A DNA stretch of 64,000 nucleotides, taken from assembly GCF_001485215.1 (NCBI RefSeq), contig NZ_BBWW01000002.1, positions 97,564 through 161,563 on the forward strand. The letters run 5' to 3'. The notes under the pieces are model-generated. The model was given only the letters and a program-made list of their open reading frames with translations. It had not been told where the DNA came from and ran no database searches. Origin of the DNA: Leptolyngbya sp. NIES-2104 (GTDB lineage: Bacteria > Cyanobacteriota > Cyanobacteriia > Leptolyngbyales > Leptolyngbyaceae). The position numbers and the translations under genes were made by a program. Of the stretch, positions 33,157 to 41,685 are shown in pieces; the first letter of the stretch is position 1; the number at the start of each line of letters is the position of its first letter.

Positions 33157-35937
33157 TCAGTTCAGCCGCGCCGCGTGTTGCCAGATTTGCGGGTATCGAA
33201 CGCTAGACGGTTCTAATTCAACCCAAGCAGTTTCCGGCAGCAGGGGATGTAGATTCACCTGAAATACGGTTCCGGTATGAAGCCGACGTAATGTTTTCAG
33301 AACACCAACCGAGCGATGGCAAAGTAACCCGATCGTTTCCCCATCAATTTTGGCGTACCAAAGCAATTTAGACGGATTCTGCTCAGACGGTTGCGACACA
33401 ATCTCCAGCGAAATCAAAGATTCAGGCTTAGGAAATTGGGCAGCATGAGAGCGAATGCGGAGAGGAATGCCATCCGTCGTGGTTGCGACTGCGATCGAGT
33501 TTGGTAATGGATGAATCGTTGCGATCGCAGTTGTCCCAATCGGCAATCGTGGAGATTGAGCGGTCAATCGTCCGAGCAATTCATTCTCAACCAGAATGAC
33601 AGGTTTGCCGAAGTCTGGACTGTTCGCGATGCTGTTTCGGCTGAGTGCGATCGCAACCGATTGCGATCCCCAGTTTCGACCCAAATGCTTATTCGTAAAG
33701 TACTGTAGTCCAGTCACTTTCAATCGAGTGAATTGCAGCGCCTTTAGTTGATTCAGAATGTGTTGCGGAAAGCTCAGGAAAATCAGTTTTGCTAATTCCA
33801 TCTCTTCCGCATCAAGTTGTAAAGTCAGATCGGAGCGTTTTCGCCTGTGGAACCACTGCCAGAGGTGCGCTGCCATCAATGATGGTTCTGACCATAGCTC
33901 CGAAAGCGTTTCCACCGCAATCCCTAATTCAGTTTGATAAGCTTCGATCGCAGGGTTTGTCAGCGAAGCACTCCGAAGATCATACAGCGCTCTCGCAATT
34001 TGCTCATAGTTAGAGAAATGCGTTGAGAGTGTAGAATCTCCCGAAGGCTCAGGCAGAAATAGCGGATTAAATTGGATGAGGGGACGCATTCGTAAAGGTG
34101 GAGCGGTTGCCCAAATTCCATTAGTTTGCTGGATTAAAGCATCGATAGCACCCAAATCTCCGCTCGGCATTGGACGACTCAAATAGAGATCTGTTGGTAA
34201 AATATCCAGCCAAGCAACGGGCTTATAGCTGCTTACAGCACAGCAAAAATCAATCTCAGACTGACTTAGACCCATTTCTCCTTTCTCTACAACACGCAAG
34301 AATGAAGCAAGGTAACCGATCACAACTTTTAGAATTTGCCTCAACTGATTGAAAAGCGGCTGCATCAAAGCTGGCTGTAAAGTTACGTCTGTTACATCAA
34401 GCAGATCGAATTCGGAACACAGCGATCGCACTTGAGTTTGAATCGCAACGATCTCAGGATCAAGCGGTTCAAGCGGTTGATCAAGCTGCTGAAAGTAACC
34501 AATCACATCCTGAAGGTAAGAAAATCGCTGTTCGGGTGTTAGCCGTTGCATTTCTGTTAATAGCGCGATCGCGTACTGCACTTGTCGGCGCACCGTCTCG
34601 ATTAACGTTGGCTGATAGGCTGAAACAAACTGCTCAAAACGATTCACAGTTCTACTTTGATCAAATGCAGGATAACGGTTGTGGGGATATTGAAGATCAG
34701 CGATTTCAGCCGCAAAAGTCGGATGCTCGATCGCTGGAAGAAAAGCTAACCGCTCCCCACCAAAACCGATTTGAAGAGCAGCAGCCGTATCGGGATGAAG
34801 GTAGACGCAATTTCTGATGGTTCGCCCTGGTAACTGATGATTTCGCATGACCCAAGCATCATTGGACGTGATAAAGGGCAGCTTCAGAACAATGACCTCT
34901 GCACCATCGGGCAGTTCTGAAACTGAGACTTGATCAGGCTGGAGATTAAGATCAGGTTGCACGATCGCGGTTTGAGCTTTGAGCGTTTTACCCGTTGAGA
35001 TCGCACTCCAATACAACTGACTAAACTCAATCAATCGAGCCGCAATATACGGATGCTCAAGCAATTGAAAATGATGGTCAAGATCGGTTTGCAGGAACTG
35101 ATCGAACCAGTTGGATTCTTCGATCGTCAAAGACGGCAAGCAACCCTCAGCGCTTAATTGGCGCTGATATAGATACTGTTGAGCAAAATGCCGAGGATCA
35201 TGCTGAAGCTGAGCCAGCTTCTCTGCCTGCACCCGAAGCCTTGGCAAAAACTCGGTTTCAACGGTGATCGGGTAGTTCACTAAAACAGTTGTGCCCAGCG
35301 AATAATCTTGCACTACCGCGAGTTCAAAGACCCCGAAGCCGATCGTCAACTCGTAATCGCCCACTGCTAGAGCTTCACCTCGAAAGCAGGAGCGCGGCAA
35401 AATTAGATCATAGGGAGCAATATCGGAATTTGGTGTCACGGTTGCGATCGCAAATCGATATTCAGCATGACCGTTCTGTGGCTTAACGCCAAAACCGACT
35501 TGAAAAGCAATCGAACTAGACCGAGTAAGAGCTTGAGCGAGTGAGGCACTGATTTTACCGCAGGATACTCCAATGAATATAGAATGGTCAGCCATCTGAA
35601 CTGCTCCCTCCTCCACAACTTTCAGTCGAACCGTGTGTTCTTGAACGACAGTTTGACAGGAGCGAAACAAGGAGTTTGAGGCTAGGAAATCTGCTCCTGT
35701 ATTCAAGTGGAGCCGCTCTCGAATGGGTTCATCCGAATAATAACCGCGATCGCCGTCTAAGCACTGTAAATTCATCGACTGAATTGGTGAGGAATCATAG
35801 CTAAGAGATGGATCAAACCAGCCGATCGCAAAACGAGCATCGGGGAAAAGATACTCGACGAGTGTGTTCTCTAGAGAAAAACGGTAAGGCAAAGGCTGTT
35901 TCAAGGGAACAACAAACTGCTCTAGCAGCAGAGTCAT
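33157..35937 (-). CDS. Unrecognised 926-residue protein
   Basis: This is a large soluble protein without signal peptide, transmembrane helix or obvious NTPase motif. Visible blocks are WFDPSLSYDSSPIQS near the start, PYDLILPRSCFRGEALAVGD, VIVLKLPFITSNDAWVMRNH, RTIRNCVYLHPDTAAALQIG and, near the end, HLGRNWGSQSVAIALSRNSI and PVILVENELLGRL. The pattern of many short strands with scattered helices suggests several alpha/beta domains. KFPF- and RN-type blocks faintly recall polynucleotide polymerase cores, but no acidic metal triad can be assigned, so I do not claim this. It is the first gene of an operon with the second DUF3102 protein and has a long 5' region with the TTTCACCAAAGTT repeat. Confidence 0.65.
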   Translation of the reverse strand: MTLLLEQFVVPLKQPLPYRFSLENTLVEYLFPDARFAIGWFDPSLSYDSSPIQSMNLQCLDGDRGYYSDEPIRERLHLNTGADFLASNSLFRSCQTVVQEHTVRLKVVEEGAVQMADHSIFIGVSCGKISASLAQALTRSSSIAFQVGFGVKPQNGHAEYRFAIATVTPNSDIAPYDLILPRSCFRGEALAVGDYELTIGFGVFELAVVQDYSLGTTVLVNYPITVETEFLPRLRVQAEKLAQLQHDPRHFAQQYLYQRQLSAEGCLPSLTIEESNWFDQFLQTDLDHHFQLLEHPYIAARLIEFSQLYWSAISTGKTLKAQTAIVQPDLNLQPDQVSVSELPDGAEVIVLKLPFITSNDAWVMRNHQLPGRTIRNCVYLHPDTAAALQIGFGGERLAFLPAIEHPTFAAEIADLQYPHNRYPAFDQSRTVNRFEQFVSAYQPTLIETVRRQVQYAIALLTEMQRLTPEQRFSYLQDVIGYFQQLDQPLEPLDPEIVAIQTQVRSLCSEFDLLDVTDVTLQPALMQPLFNQLRQILKVVIGYLASFLRVVEKGEMGLSQSEIDFCCAVSSYKPVAWLDILPTDLYLSRPMPSGDLGAIDALIQQTNGIWATAPPLRMRPLIQFNPLFLPEPSGDSTLSTHFSNYEQIARALYDLRSASLTNPAIEAYQTELGIAVETLSELWSEPSLMAAHLWQWFHRRKRSDLTLQLDAEEMELAKLIFLSFPQHILNQLKALQFTRLKVTGLQYFTNKHLGRNWGSQSVAIALSRNSIANSPDFGKPVILVENELLGRLTAQSPRLPIGTTAIATIHPLPNSIAVATTTDGIPLRIRSHAAQFPKPESLISLEIVSQPSEQNPSKLLWYAKIDGETIGLLCHRSVGVLKTLRRLHTGTVFQVNLHPLLPETAWVELEPSSVRYPQIWQHAARLN

Positions 35938-36379
35938 AATTCAAAAGCAAAAATTTAGGTTGGAGAAAAGTGAGCTTTCGGCTTTCACCAAAGTTATAGC
36001 GAATCTGAGAAAGATATTCAATTTATGGTGAAAATTAAATTTAAGTTTTTCACCAAAGTTAGAAAACGCGCACAAAAGGGCTTGAAAAAACCAATTAGAA
36101 TCGCTAGAACAGAAACATCGAGCAAGGATAACTCAGCGCAAGATCTGATTGCTGTGATCTAGATCCTCCTTTAGGATGGATGTTCACTGCTTTAGAGTCG
36201 AATACGCTGGTAGTAGACCAAATTCTTTCTTGTACCTACTTCAACCCCTGCACGTCATGTCGAAGCCTTTAGTAAACGGCTAGACGGTGCGATGCGTCGA
36301 GTAAAGTTACTCGATCGTAGTTTCTTGTTCGATCAAAATTTAGCTAAATCCTACTGATAGAGCTTTCTTGAGGAACACA
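35938..36379. other. Divergent intergenic region with repeated TTTCACCAAAGTT motifs
   Basis: This 442-bp region separates the 926-residue gene (minus) from the RTX-like gene (plus). It holds TTTCACCAAAGTTA at 35984-35997, TTTTTCACCAAAGTTA at 36047-36062, a reverse-oriented GGTGAAA at 36028-36034, and a small palindrome CGAGTAA-AG-TTACTCG at 36298-36313. No coding frame is supported. Confidence 0.5.
35984..36062. repeat. TTTCACCAAAGTTA direct repeats
   Basis: Two direct copies are centred 64 bp apart (35984-35997 and 36047-36062), with an inverted partial GGTGAAA at 36028-36034. The same motif occurs as an inverted pair at 53286-53319 upstream of xisH. A regulator-binding site is possible. 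Confidence 0.5.
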
Positions 36380-37135
36380 ATGGACGCTTCTGAACATTCC
36401 ATCAGCAAAGACCAAAACTCCCATCACAACGATGATTCCGGTGCAGCAATTAACCTAACTACCCAGTCAAACCATACAACTTCAGGTTCACAAGGAACTT
36501 CAATTGAGAGCGATCGCATTGAAGCTTCTCTCAATCAGGCAGTATCCACAAACGATTCGAGTTCACACAGCACTTCTAGCAGTCACTCTTCAGACAGCGA
36601 GACATTCAACCATATCTCTCCTGACCAGTTGAAGGACACTAAAACAGTCAACTCAAGCGGAACTGAAACAGCAAAAAGCTTGAGTGAGCGATTGGGGCGA
36701 AACGGCGATTTTCTCGATCCAGGTGGCGGAACGAACACAGTGATTGCGAGCCAGGGCAATGACATCATTCTCGGCAATGGAGGTGGCTTCAATACGATCA
36801 CAACAGGCAATGGACAGGATTTGATTGTGTTAGGTCGAGAGACGACAAATCGGGTTTTTGATTTTAACCCCGATCGAGATCAATTTGGAGTCGCTGATGC
36901 ACTGAGGCAAGACCTTCTCATTGGTCAAGGACAGAACCCGACTAAAGGAGGGATCGATCAGCCTTTAGATAGTGAAAACAATGCTGTGATTGTCGATCGC
37001 TCAACCGAGCACATTCTGGCATCCCTTACTTTTACTGATGCAGGAGACATTAGCGATCGCAACTTTGTTCGCGTGGAAGACGAAGTTCTACAAACCTTCC
37101 AAAACAACTCCACCTCATCCAGCAAAACTGCTTAA
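36380..37135 (+). CDS. RTX-like acidic protein, first gene of redox/signalling cluster
   Basis: This is a 251-residue protein. The N-terminus is polar and His/Ser-rich. It contains SGAAINLTTQSNHTTSGSQG, then SIESDRIEASLNQAVST, closely matched in the next protein. A RTX-like segment near residues 110-150 (GGGTNTVIASQGNDIILGNG and TITTGNGQDLIVLG) suggests a short calcium-binding beta roll. The tail NAVIVDRSTEHILASLTFTD resembles C-termini of cyanobacterial RTX proteins and may guide type I export. The start is ATG 36380, eight bases after GAGG. There is no classical signal peptide. It is followed after 38 bp by the CHRD gene. Confidence 0.72.
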   Translation: MDASEHSISKDQNSHHNDDSGAAINLTTQSNHTTSGSQGTSIESDRIEASLNQAVSTNDSSSHSTSSSHSSDSETFNHISPDQLKDTKTVNSSGTETAKSLSERLGRNGDFLDPGGGTNTVIASQGNDIILGNGGGFNTITTGNGQDLIVLGRETTNRVFDFNPDRDQFGVADALRQDLLIGQGQNPTKGGIDQPLDSENNAVIVDRSTEHILASLTFTDAGDISDRNFVRVEDEVLQTFQNNSTSSSKTA

Positions 37136-37173
37136 TTTTAAGCCCTGAAGCAAATCGTTAAGGAACAGTATCT

Positions 37174-38028
37174 ATGGCAACTGACGCAACGCACTCACTC
37201 GATCATCATTCTGAGCAGCACTCTAGCGGAGCCGCAATTTCAGTCACATCCACCTCGAACACTTCCTCGAATTCAGGCTCGACCGGATCATCGATTCAGA
37301 ACGACGATATCAATCAAGCCTTGAATCAAGTTACTGGCACGACCGATGATCACAACCATGCTAGACCTACTAGCGCACCCAATTTACAGCAGACTGATAA
37401 CGGTGATTTTGAGCAGCACGATGGAACCGAGGGAAGCGAGCGCATCACAGGCAGCGATCGCAATGACTTCTTGATGGCAGGTAACTCGTTGATTCAGGGA
37501 GCAGCCAGCGGAGATGGACCCAGTGAATTTCCGTTTCCAAACGATAGTCCAGCCATCACGAATGTGAATTTTGAGCTAGAAAACGGTCGCCTCAGAATTG
37601 ATGGGGTTGCTAATAATCTCGACGGTGCGCCTCTTTTCTCTCAGGGCGAAACGGAGATCGATCCAACTGCCACTATTCTGAATGGCTCAGATCCACAGGC
37701 ACTAATCGATGGATTTCTCGAAGTGCCGGAAGACAGTGAAGGAAATACCTTGACTGGAACTCATCTCCATTTCAGCCCGACTGGAGATTCACGCGGCAAC
37801 TTTGCGGATGCTACCGTGATCAGATACGTCGAGGACACACCAACGAGCGATAAGTCAGCAAAACTGACGGGCGAATTTAATCTCAATCCAGAGGAACAAG
37901 CTGCTTTTGCGGCTGGAAATTTGTATCTCAACCTCCATACCAACGTTGATGTAGATCAAGACGGTAGAGCCGGATTTCCAACCGGGGAAAACCGTGTGAA
38001 CTTCAATCAGAACGTGGTGCAACCCTAG
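37174..38028 (+). CDS. CHRD-domain protein with shared N-terminal motif
   Basis: This is a 284-residue protein. Residues 18-60 (SSGAAISVTSTSNTSSNSGS, then SIQNDDINQALNQVTGT) align with the N-terminus of the preceding protein. A short RTX-like phrase GSERITGSDRNDFLMAG follows. Residues 125-284 form a CHRD-type beta domain: LIDGFLEVPEDSEGNTLTGT, HLHFSPTG, FNLNPEEQAAFAAGNLYLNL and HTNVDVDQDGRAGFPTGENR. CHRD domains occur in exported proteins of bacteria and in chordin; their ligand is unknown. There is no Sec signal. The ATG at 37174 follows AAGGAACAG. The next gene starts 63 bp downstream. Confidence 0.78.
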   Translation: MATDATHSLDHHSEQHSSGAAISVTSTSNTSSNSGSTGSSIQNDDINQALNQVTGTTDDHNHARPTSAPNLQQTDNGDFEQHDGTEGSERITGSDRNDFLMAGNSLIQGAASGDGPSEFPFPNDSPAITNVNFELENGRLRIDGVANNLDGAPLFSQGETEIDPTATILNGSDPQALIDGFLEVPEDSEGNTLTGTHLHFSPTGDSRGNFADATVIRYVEDTPTSDKSAKLTGEFNLNPEEQAAFAAGNLYLNLHTNVDVDQDGRAGFPTGENRVNFNQNVVQP

Positions 38029-38091
38029 CCTGCACATTCCAGTAATTGGATTCCATCGCCTTGAGCAAGATCGCAATGCTGTTGATTCACC

Positions 38092-39933
38092 ATGATTGGA
38101 AAACTTTTAATTGGGCGCTATCTAGTGCTTGAGCAGTTAGATGCTGGAAGCTTCAGCAAAACTTTTCTAACGCTCGACAAATATCTTCCTCAATCGCCGC
38201 TCTGTGTCGTCAAAGCCTCTGAAATTGAGGAGGGACAAGATGCTGAACAGGTGCGATCGCTGTTTGGACGAGAAGCTCTTGTCCTTCAGCAACTAGAGCG
38301 CAAGAGCGATCAGTTTCCGCGACTGTTAGCCTATGTTGAAGAAGAAGCACAGGTCTATCTCGTTGAAGACTTCATCGACGGAATCGCGATCGATCAACAA
38401 CTGATTGAGAAGCAAACGTTTTCGACTCGCGAAGTGATTGCCTTTCTGTACGAAGTGTTAGAAATTTTTCAGGTCATTCACGCTCAAGGGTTAATTTATC
38501 AAGATCTCAAACTCAACCACTTGATTCGCCGTGCAGACGGCAAACTTGCCCTCGTTGATTTCGGCACTGCGATTCGAGCAGAAGATCCTGATCGCGAAAA
38601 TCTCGCGTTTGGCACTCCAGGCTATAGCCCGATCGAGCAACAAACCGGACAGCCAACATTTAGTAGTGATTTATATGCTCTAGGAGTTTGTGCAATCCAA
38701 TTACTCACGGGAATTCCACCTGATCACTTACAGTCTGACTCTGGAGCGATCCTATGGCATTCTCATTTAGATTCGATTGATGCAGATTTTGCTGCAATCA
38801 TCGATCGATTCGTCGCCCGTGAAGTGCGCGATCGCTACCAGTCCACAACCGAAGCGCTAGCAGCATTGCGGCATATCAAAACTGGAATCGCTTGGAGAAA
38901 TCTCAGAGGCAGTGCGCGTCGATTTTCGCCTTCAAAACTCGCCAGCTTTCAAAAAGTGCTACGTCCTAGCTGGGGAGTTGCTGCTCTGCTTGTGCTGGGA
39001 ATCGGTTTCTTAGGAAGACAGTGGCTAATCGAGTCACGATCGACAGGGGAAGCGATCGCGGCTCAACTGACCGCGCTTAAACAGGGTAATTTACTCATTC
39101 CTGTGTTAGAGCGATCGCTACCGACTCCAATACAGCAACTTGCGATGACTGCCAATCAAACGGTTTTGGTCGGAGCGCGATCGCTGGATTTGTGGGACAC
39201 TCATTCTGGAAAAATTGTTCAATCTTTTCAATCTTCCAATCCAGTGACATCCTTTGTCATGGAGGACGGCGGGAAGTGGTTGGTGGGTCGAGACAACGAG
39301 CAGGTGTGGATCTGGAGTGCTGCAACTGGGCAATTGGCTCAAACGCTGACCATCCGCCCTTCAATCTCAAAAATGATCTTGAGTTCTGATGGAAAGATTC
39401 TCATTACTGCCACTGCGAATCAAATTCAGAGGTGGAATTTATCTACCGGAAAGCGAGTCCAGACAATTGACACAGCAGAGGCAAAAACGCCGCTACTACA
39501 AACCAATGCCAATGATCTGATTTGTGAAACGTCGCAGCATCGTCTACAGGTAATTGACGTTCAAACAGGCGAGATCAAGCGAGTCCTGGCAGGGCATACA
39601 GGTTCCATTCAGCAAATTTTATTCAGTCCAGATCAACGGCTTTTGTACAGTTTCGGCAGCGATCGCACCTTGGTCTGGAACTACACAACCGGAGAACTGG
39701 TAAAAGCATTCCCGGTGCAGTCTGCCCAAGCCATTGATGCTGCGATTCGTGGAGATCGACTGGTGACGTTACATTCAAATGGAACACTACGAATTTGGGA
39801 TCGCGCATCAGGGAAACTTCAGCAGACGACTCAATCTCTCGATGGTCAAACTGCCCTTAGCTCGGATGGGCAGTATGTTGTGAATCACGGGCGAGATCAG
39901 CAGCTTAGAGTCATGCAAATTGCACTTGATTAA
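38092..39933 (+). CDS. Degenerate Ser/Thr kinase with membrane helix and WD40 propeller
   Basis: This is a 613-residue protein. The kinase fold spans residues 8-270. Lys41 (CVVKASE) and the DFG Asp156 (LVDFGTA) are present. The Gly-rich loop reads LDAGSFSKTFL. The catalytic HRD is Tyr-Gln-Asp (LIYQDLKLNHLI, Asp138), and the metal-binding Asn is His143. These changes suggest weak or no catalysis, although Asp, Lys and DFG are kept. A transmembrane helix is at about 293-312. Residues 345-610 hold WD40-like repeats (SLDLWDTHSGKIVQSF, QVWIWSAATGQLAQTL, RTLVWNYTTGELVKAF, TLRIWDRASGKLQQTT). It lies two bases before the Fe-S membrane gene, so translation is probably coupled. Confidence 0.82.
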   Translation: MIGKLLIGRYLVLEQLDAGSFSKTFLTLDKYLPQSPLCVVKASEIEEGQDAEQVRSLFGREALVLQQLERKSDQFPRLLAYVEEEAQVYLVEDFIDGIAIDQQLIEKQTFSTREVIAFLYEVLEIFQVIHAQGLIYQDLKLNHLIRRADGKLALVDFGTAIRAEDPDRENLAFGTPGYSPIEQQTGQPTFSSDLYALGVCAIQLLTGIPPDHLQSDSGAILWHSHLDSIDADFAAIIDRFVAREVRDRYQSTTEALAALRHIKTGIAWRNLRGSARRFSPSKLASFQKVLRPSWGVAALLVLGIGFLGRQWLIESRSTGEAIAAQLTALKQGNLLIPVLERSLPTPIQQLAMTANQTVLVGARSLDLWDTHSGKIVQSFQSSNPVTSFVMEDGGKWLVGRDNEQVWIWSAATGQLAQTLTIRPSISKMILSSDGKILITATANQIQRWNLSTGKRVQTIDTAEAKTPLLQTNANDLICETSQHRLQVIDVQTGEIKRVLAGHTGSIQQILFSPDQRLLYSFGSDRTLVWNYTTGELVKAFPVQSAQAIDAAIRGDRLVTLHSNGTLRIWDRASGKLQQTTQSLDGQTALSSDGQYVVNHGRDQQLRVMQIALD

Positions 39934-39935
39934 TT

Positions 39936-41678
39936 ATGTTCAATCACATTTCAGAAAAGACGTTCCACCGAATTCGCTGGATGCTGACGATCGGCTGGTT
40001 AGTGTTAATCGCATCATTGTTTTATGACCCGATCACGATTCAGTGGACACAACCCCAGTCATCGCCCTCACAGGGAATTGCGAGCCCATTCCGGCTCAAT
40101 CCAGCACAATATTTAAACCCGCAGTCTTGCGTCAAAATCCGCTCGACCTGCATTCCAGAGCAGCCGTTTGCCCTTGGAACACTGATTTGGTGGTCGATGA
40201 TTGTGCCAAGTTCGATTTTCGTTTTGCTAGTATTTGGACACGAATTTTGGAGGCGGATTTGCCCGCTATCATTTATGTCGCAGTTGCCTCGCGCATTGGG
40301 TATTCAGCGGCAGCGTACTGTAGTTGATCCAACAAGTGGTGCTTCTCGCCAGGAAGTGGTCAGAATCGACGAGGACTCTTGGCTAGGACGAAATCATCTT
40401 TATGTACAATTTGGCTTATTTGTTTTGGGGTTAGCAGCGCGTCTGTTACTGGTGAACGGCGATCGCATTGCATTGGGCATTTTTCTACTGGCGACGATCG
40501 CTTGCGCCATCCTCGTCGGCTACCTATACAGCGGGAAGAGCTGGTGTCACTACTTCTGTCCCATGAGTCCTGTTCAAACAGTTTATACGGGACCGCGATC
40601 GCTGCTTGGCTCTCAGGCGCATCAATCGCGACCGGGTGAACTGACTCAATCCACCTGCCGCACCATCGATTCCCAAACTCAACAAGAGCAGAGTGCCTGT
40701 GTTGCCTGTAAAAGTCCGTGTTTTGACATTGATGCAGAAAACACCTACTGGAAAGAACTGAAGAAACCAGGGCGACGGCTTGCCCACTATGGCTATTTGG
40801 GAATGGTGATCGCTTTTTACCTTTATTTCTTTCTCTATTCAGGCAATTGGGATTATTACTTCACTGGAGCCTGGGCACATGAGGAGGATGTTCTCTACAA
40901 AGTTGCTGACATCGGTTTTTACCTGTTCGATACTGCAATTCCAATTCCTAAATGGATTGCCGTATTTTTGACGTTCGCCGTGTTTATTTCTACTTTTGTT
41001 TTTCTCGGCTCTTGGCTAGAGAAACAATATCGATCGTACCAAACGCGACGCGGGCAAAAAGTCTCAGCAGAGCAAGCGCAACATATCATTTTTACTGTTT
41101 TTACGCTCGCATCCTTTTGGATCTTTTTCTCCTACGGGGCACGTCCATCGTTGAATCGATTACCATCGTTCCTAGTGCTTGCCATTAATGCCTTGATTGT
41201 TTTAGTCGGAACGCTTTGGGTGGTTCGCACGCTGCGGCGCTCAAAGGTGCGGTATGAACGTGAGAAAGTGTCGCTCAGTTTACGCCAGCAGTTGCAGCAA
41301 GTTGAAATTCCAAGCGAGGTTTTGGCAGGACGAGCGTTGGATAACCTGAGCGTGGACGAGGTTTACACATTAGCGAAAACATTACCAAACTGGTCGCAGG
41401 AGTCGCGCCTCAAGGCTTACACAGACATTCTTGCGGATATCACCGCACACCATGAGGTCAGAATTGAGGAGAGTTGTGATTTTCTCAGTCCGCTCAGACA
41501 AACCCTGCAACTCACAGACTCGGATCACTTTGATGCAATCCAATTTCTAGCTGAGCATCAGTCAGGTCCATTCGATCCTGATACTCGCAGTGCGAACGAT
41601 CGCCACGTCGCGCCCACGATCGCGTTCTCTCGCCGTACTGCTAGAACAATGCCCTACCGCTCCAACCCTCCTCGATAA
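39936..41678 (+). CDS. Polytopic membrane Fe-S protein (polyferredoxin-like)
   Basis: This is a 580-residue membrane protein with about eight hydrophobic helices (for example WMLTIGWLVLIASLFY, IVPSSIFVLLVFGHEFW, IALGIFLLATIACAILVGYL, VFLTFAVFISTFVFLGSWL). Cysteines lie at membrane edges: ICPLSFM (Cys109) and SWCHYFCPMSPV (Cys204, Cys208), like the NapH/CcoG/NosR group. A soluble loop has QSACVACKSPCFDID (Cys255, 258, 262, with Cys241 nearby), enough for one 4Fe-4S cluster rather than the usual two. A C-terminal cytosolic tail of about 170 residues is helical. It is placed between the kinase-WD40 gene and the FHA-reductase gene, which suggests that electrons pass from the reductase to this protein. 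Confidence 0.8.
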   Translation: MFNHISEKTFHRIRWMLTIGWLVLIASLFYDPITIQWTQPQSSPSQGIASPFRLNPAQYLNPQSCVKIRSTCIPEQPFALGTLIWWSMIVPSSIFVLLVFGHEFWRRICPLSFMSQLPRALGIQRQRTVVDPTSGASRQEVVRIDEDSWLGRNHLYVQFGLFVLGLAARLLLVNGDRIALGIFLLATIACAILVGYLYSGKSWCHYFCPMSPVQTVYTGPRSLLGSQAHQSRPGELTQSTCRTIDSQTQQEQSACVACKSPCFDIDAENTYWKELKKPGRRLAHYGYLGMVIAFYLYFFLYSGNWDYYFTGAWAHEEDVLYKVADIGFYLFDTAIPIPKWIAVFLTFAVFISTFVFLGSWLEKQYRSYQTRRGQKVSAEQAQHIIFTVFTLASFWIFFSYGARPSLNRLPSFLVLAINALIVLVGTLWVVRTLRRSKVRYEREKVSLSLRQQLQQVEIPSEVLAGRALDNLSVDEVYTLAKTLPNWSQESRLKAYTDILADITAHHEVRIEESCDFLSPLRQTLQLTDSDHFDAIQFLAEHQSGPFDPDTRSANDRHVAPTIAFSRRTARTMPYRSNPPR

Positions 41679-41685
41679 TCGCCTC

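Noticed and set aside
33157-35937. RNA/DNA polymerase assignment for the 926-residue protein
   Set aside because: Some blocks look reminiscent, but no metal-binding acidic triad could be found, so no function is claimed.
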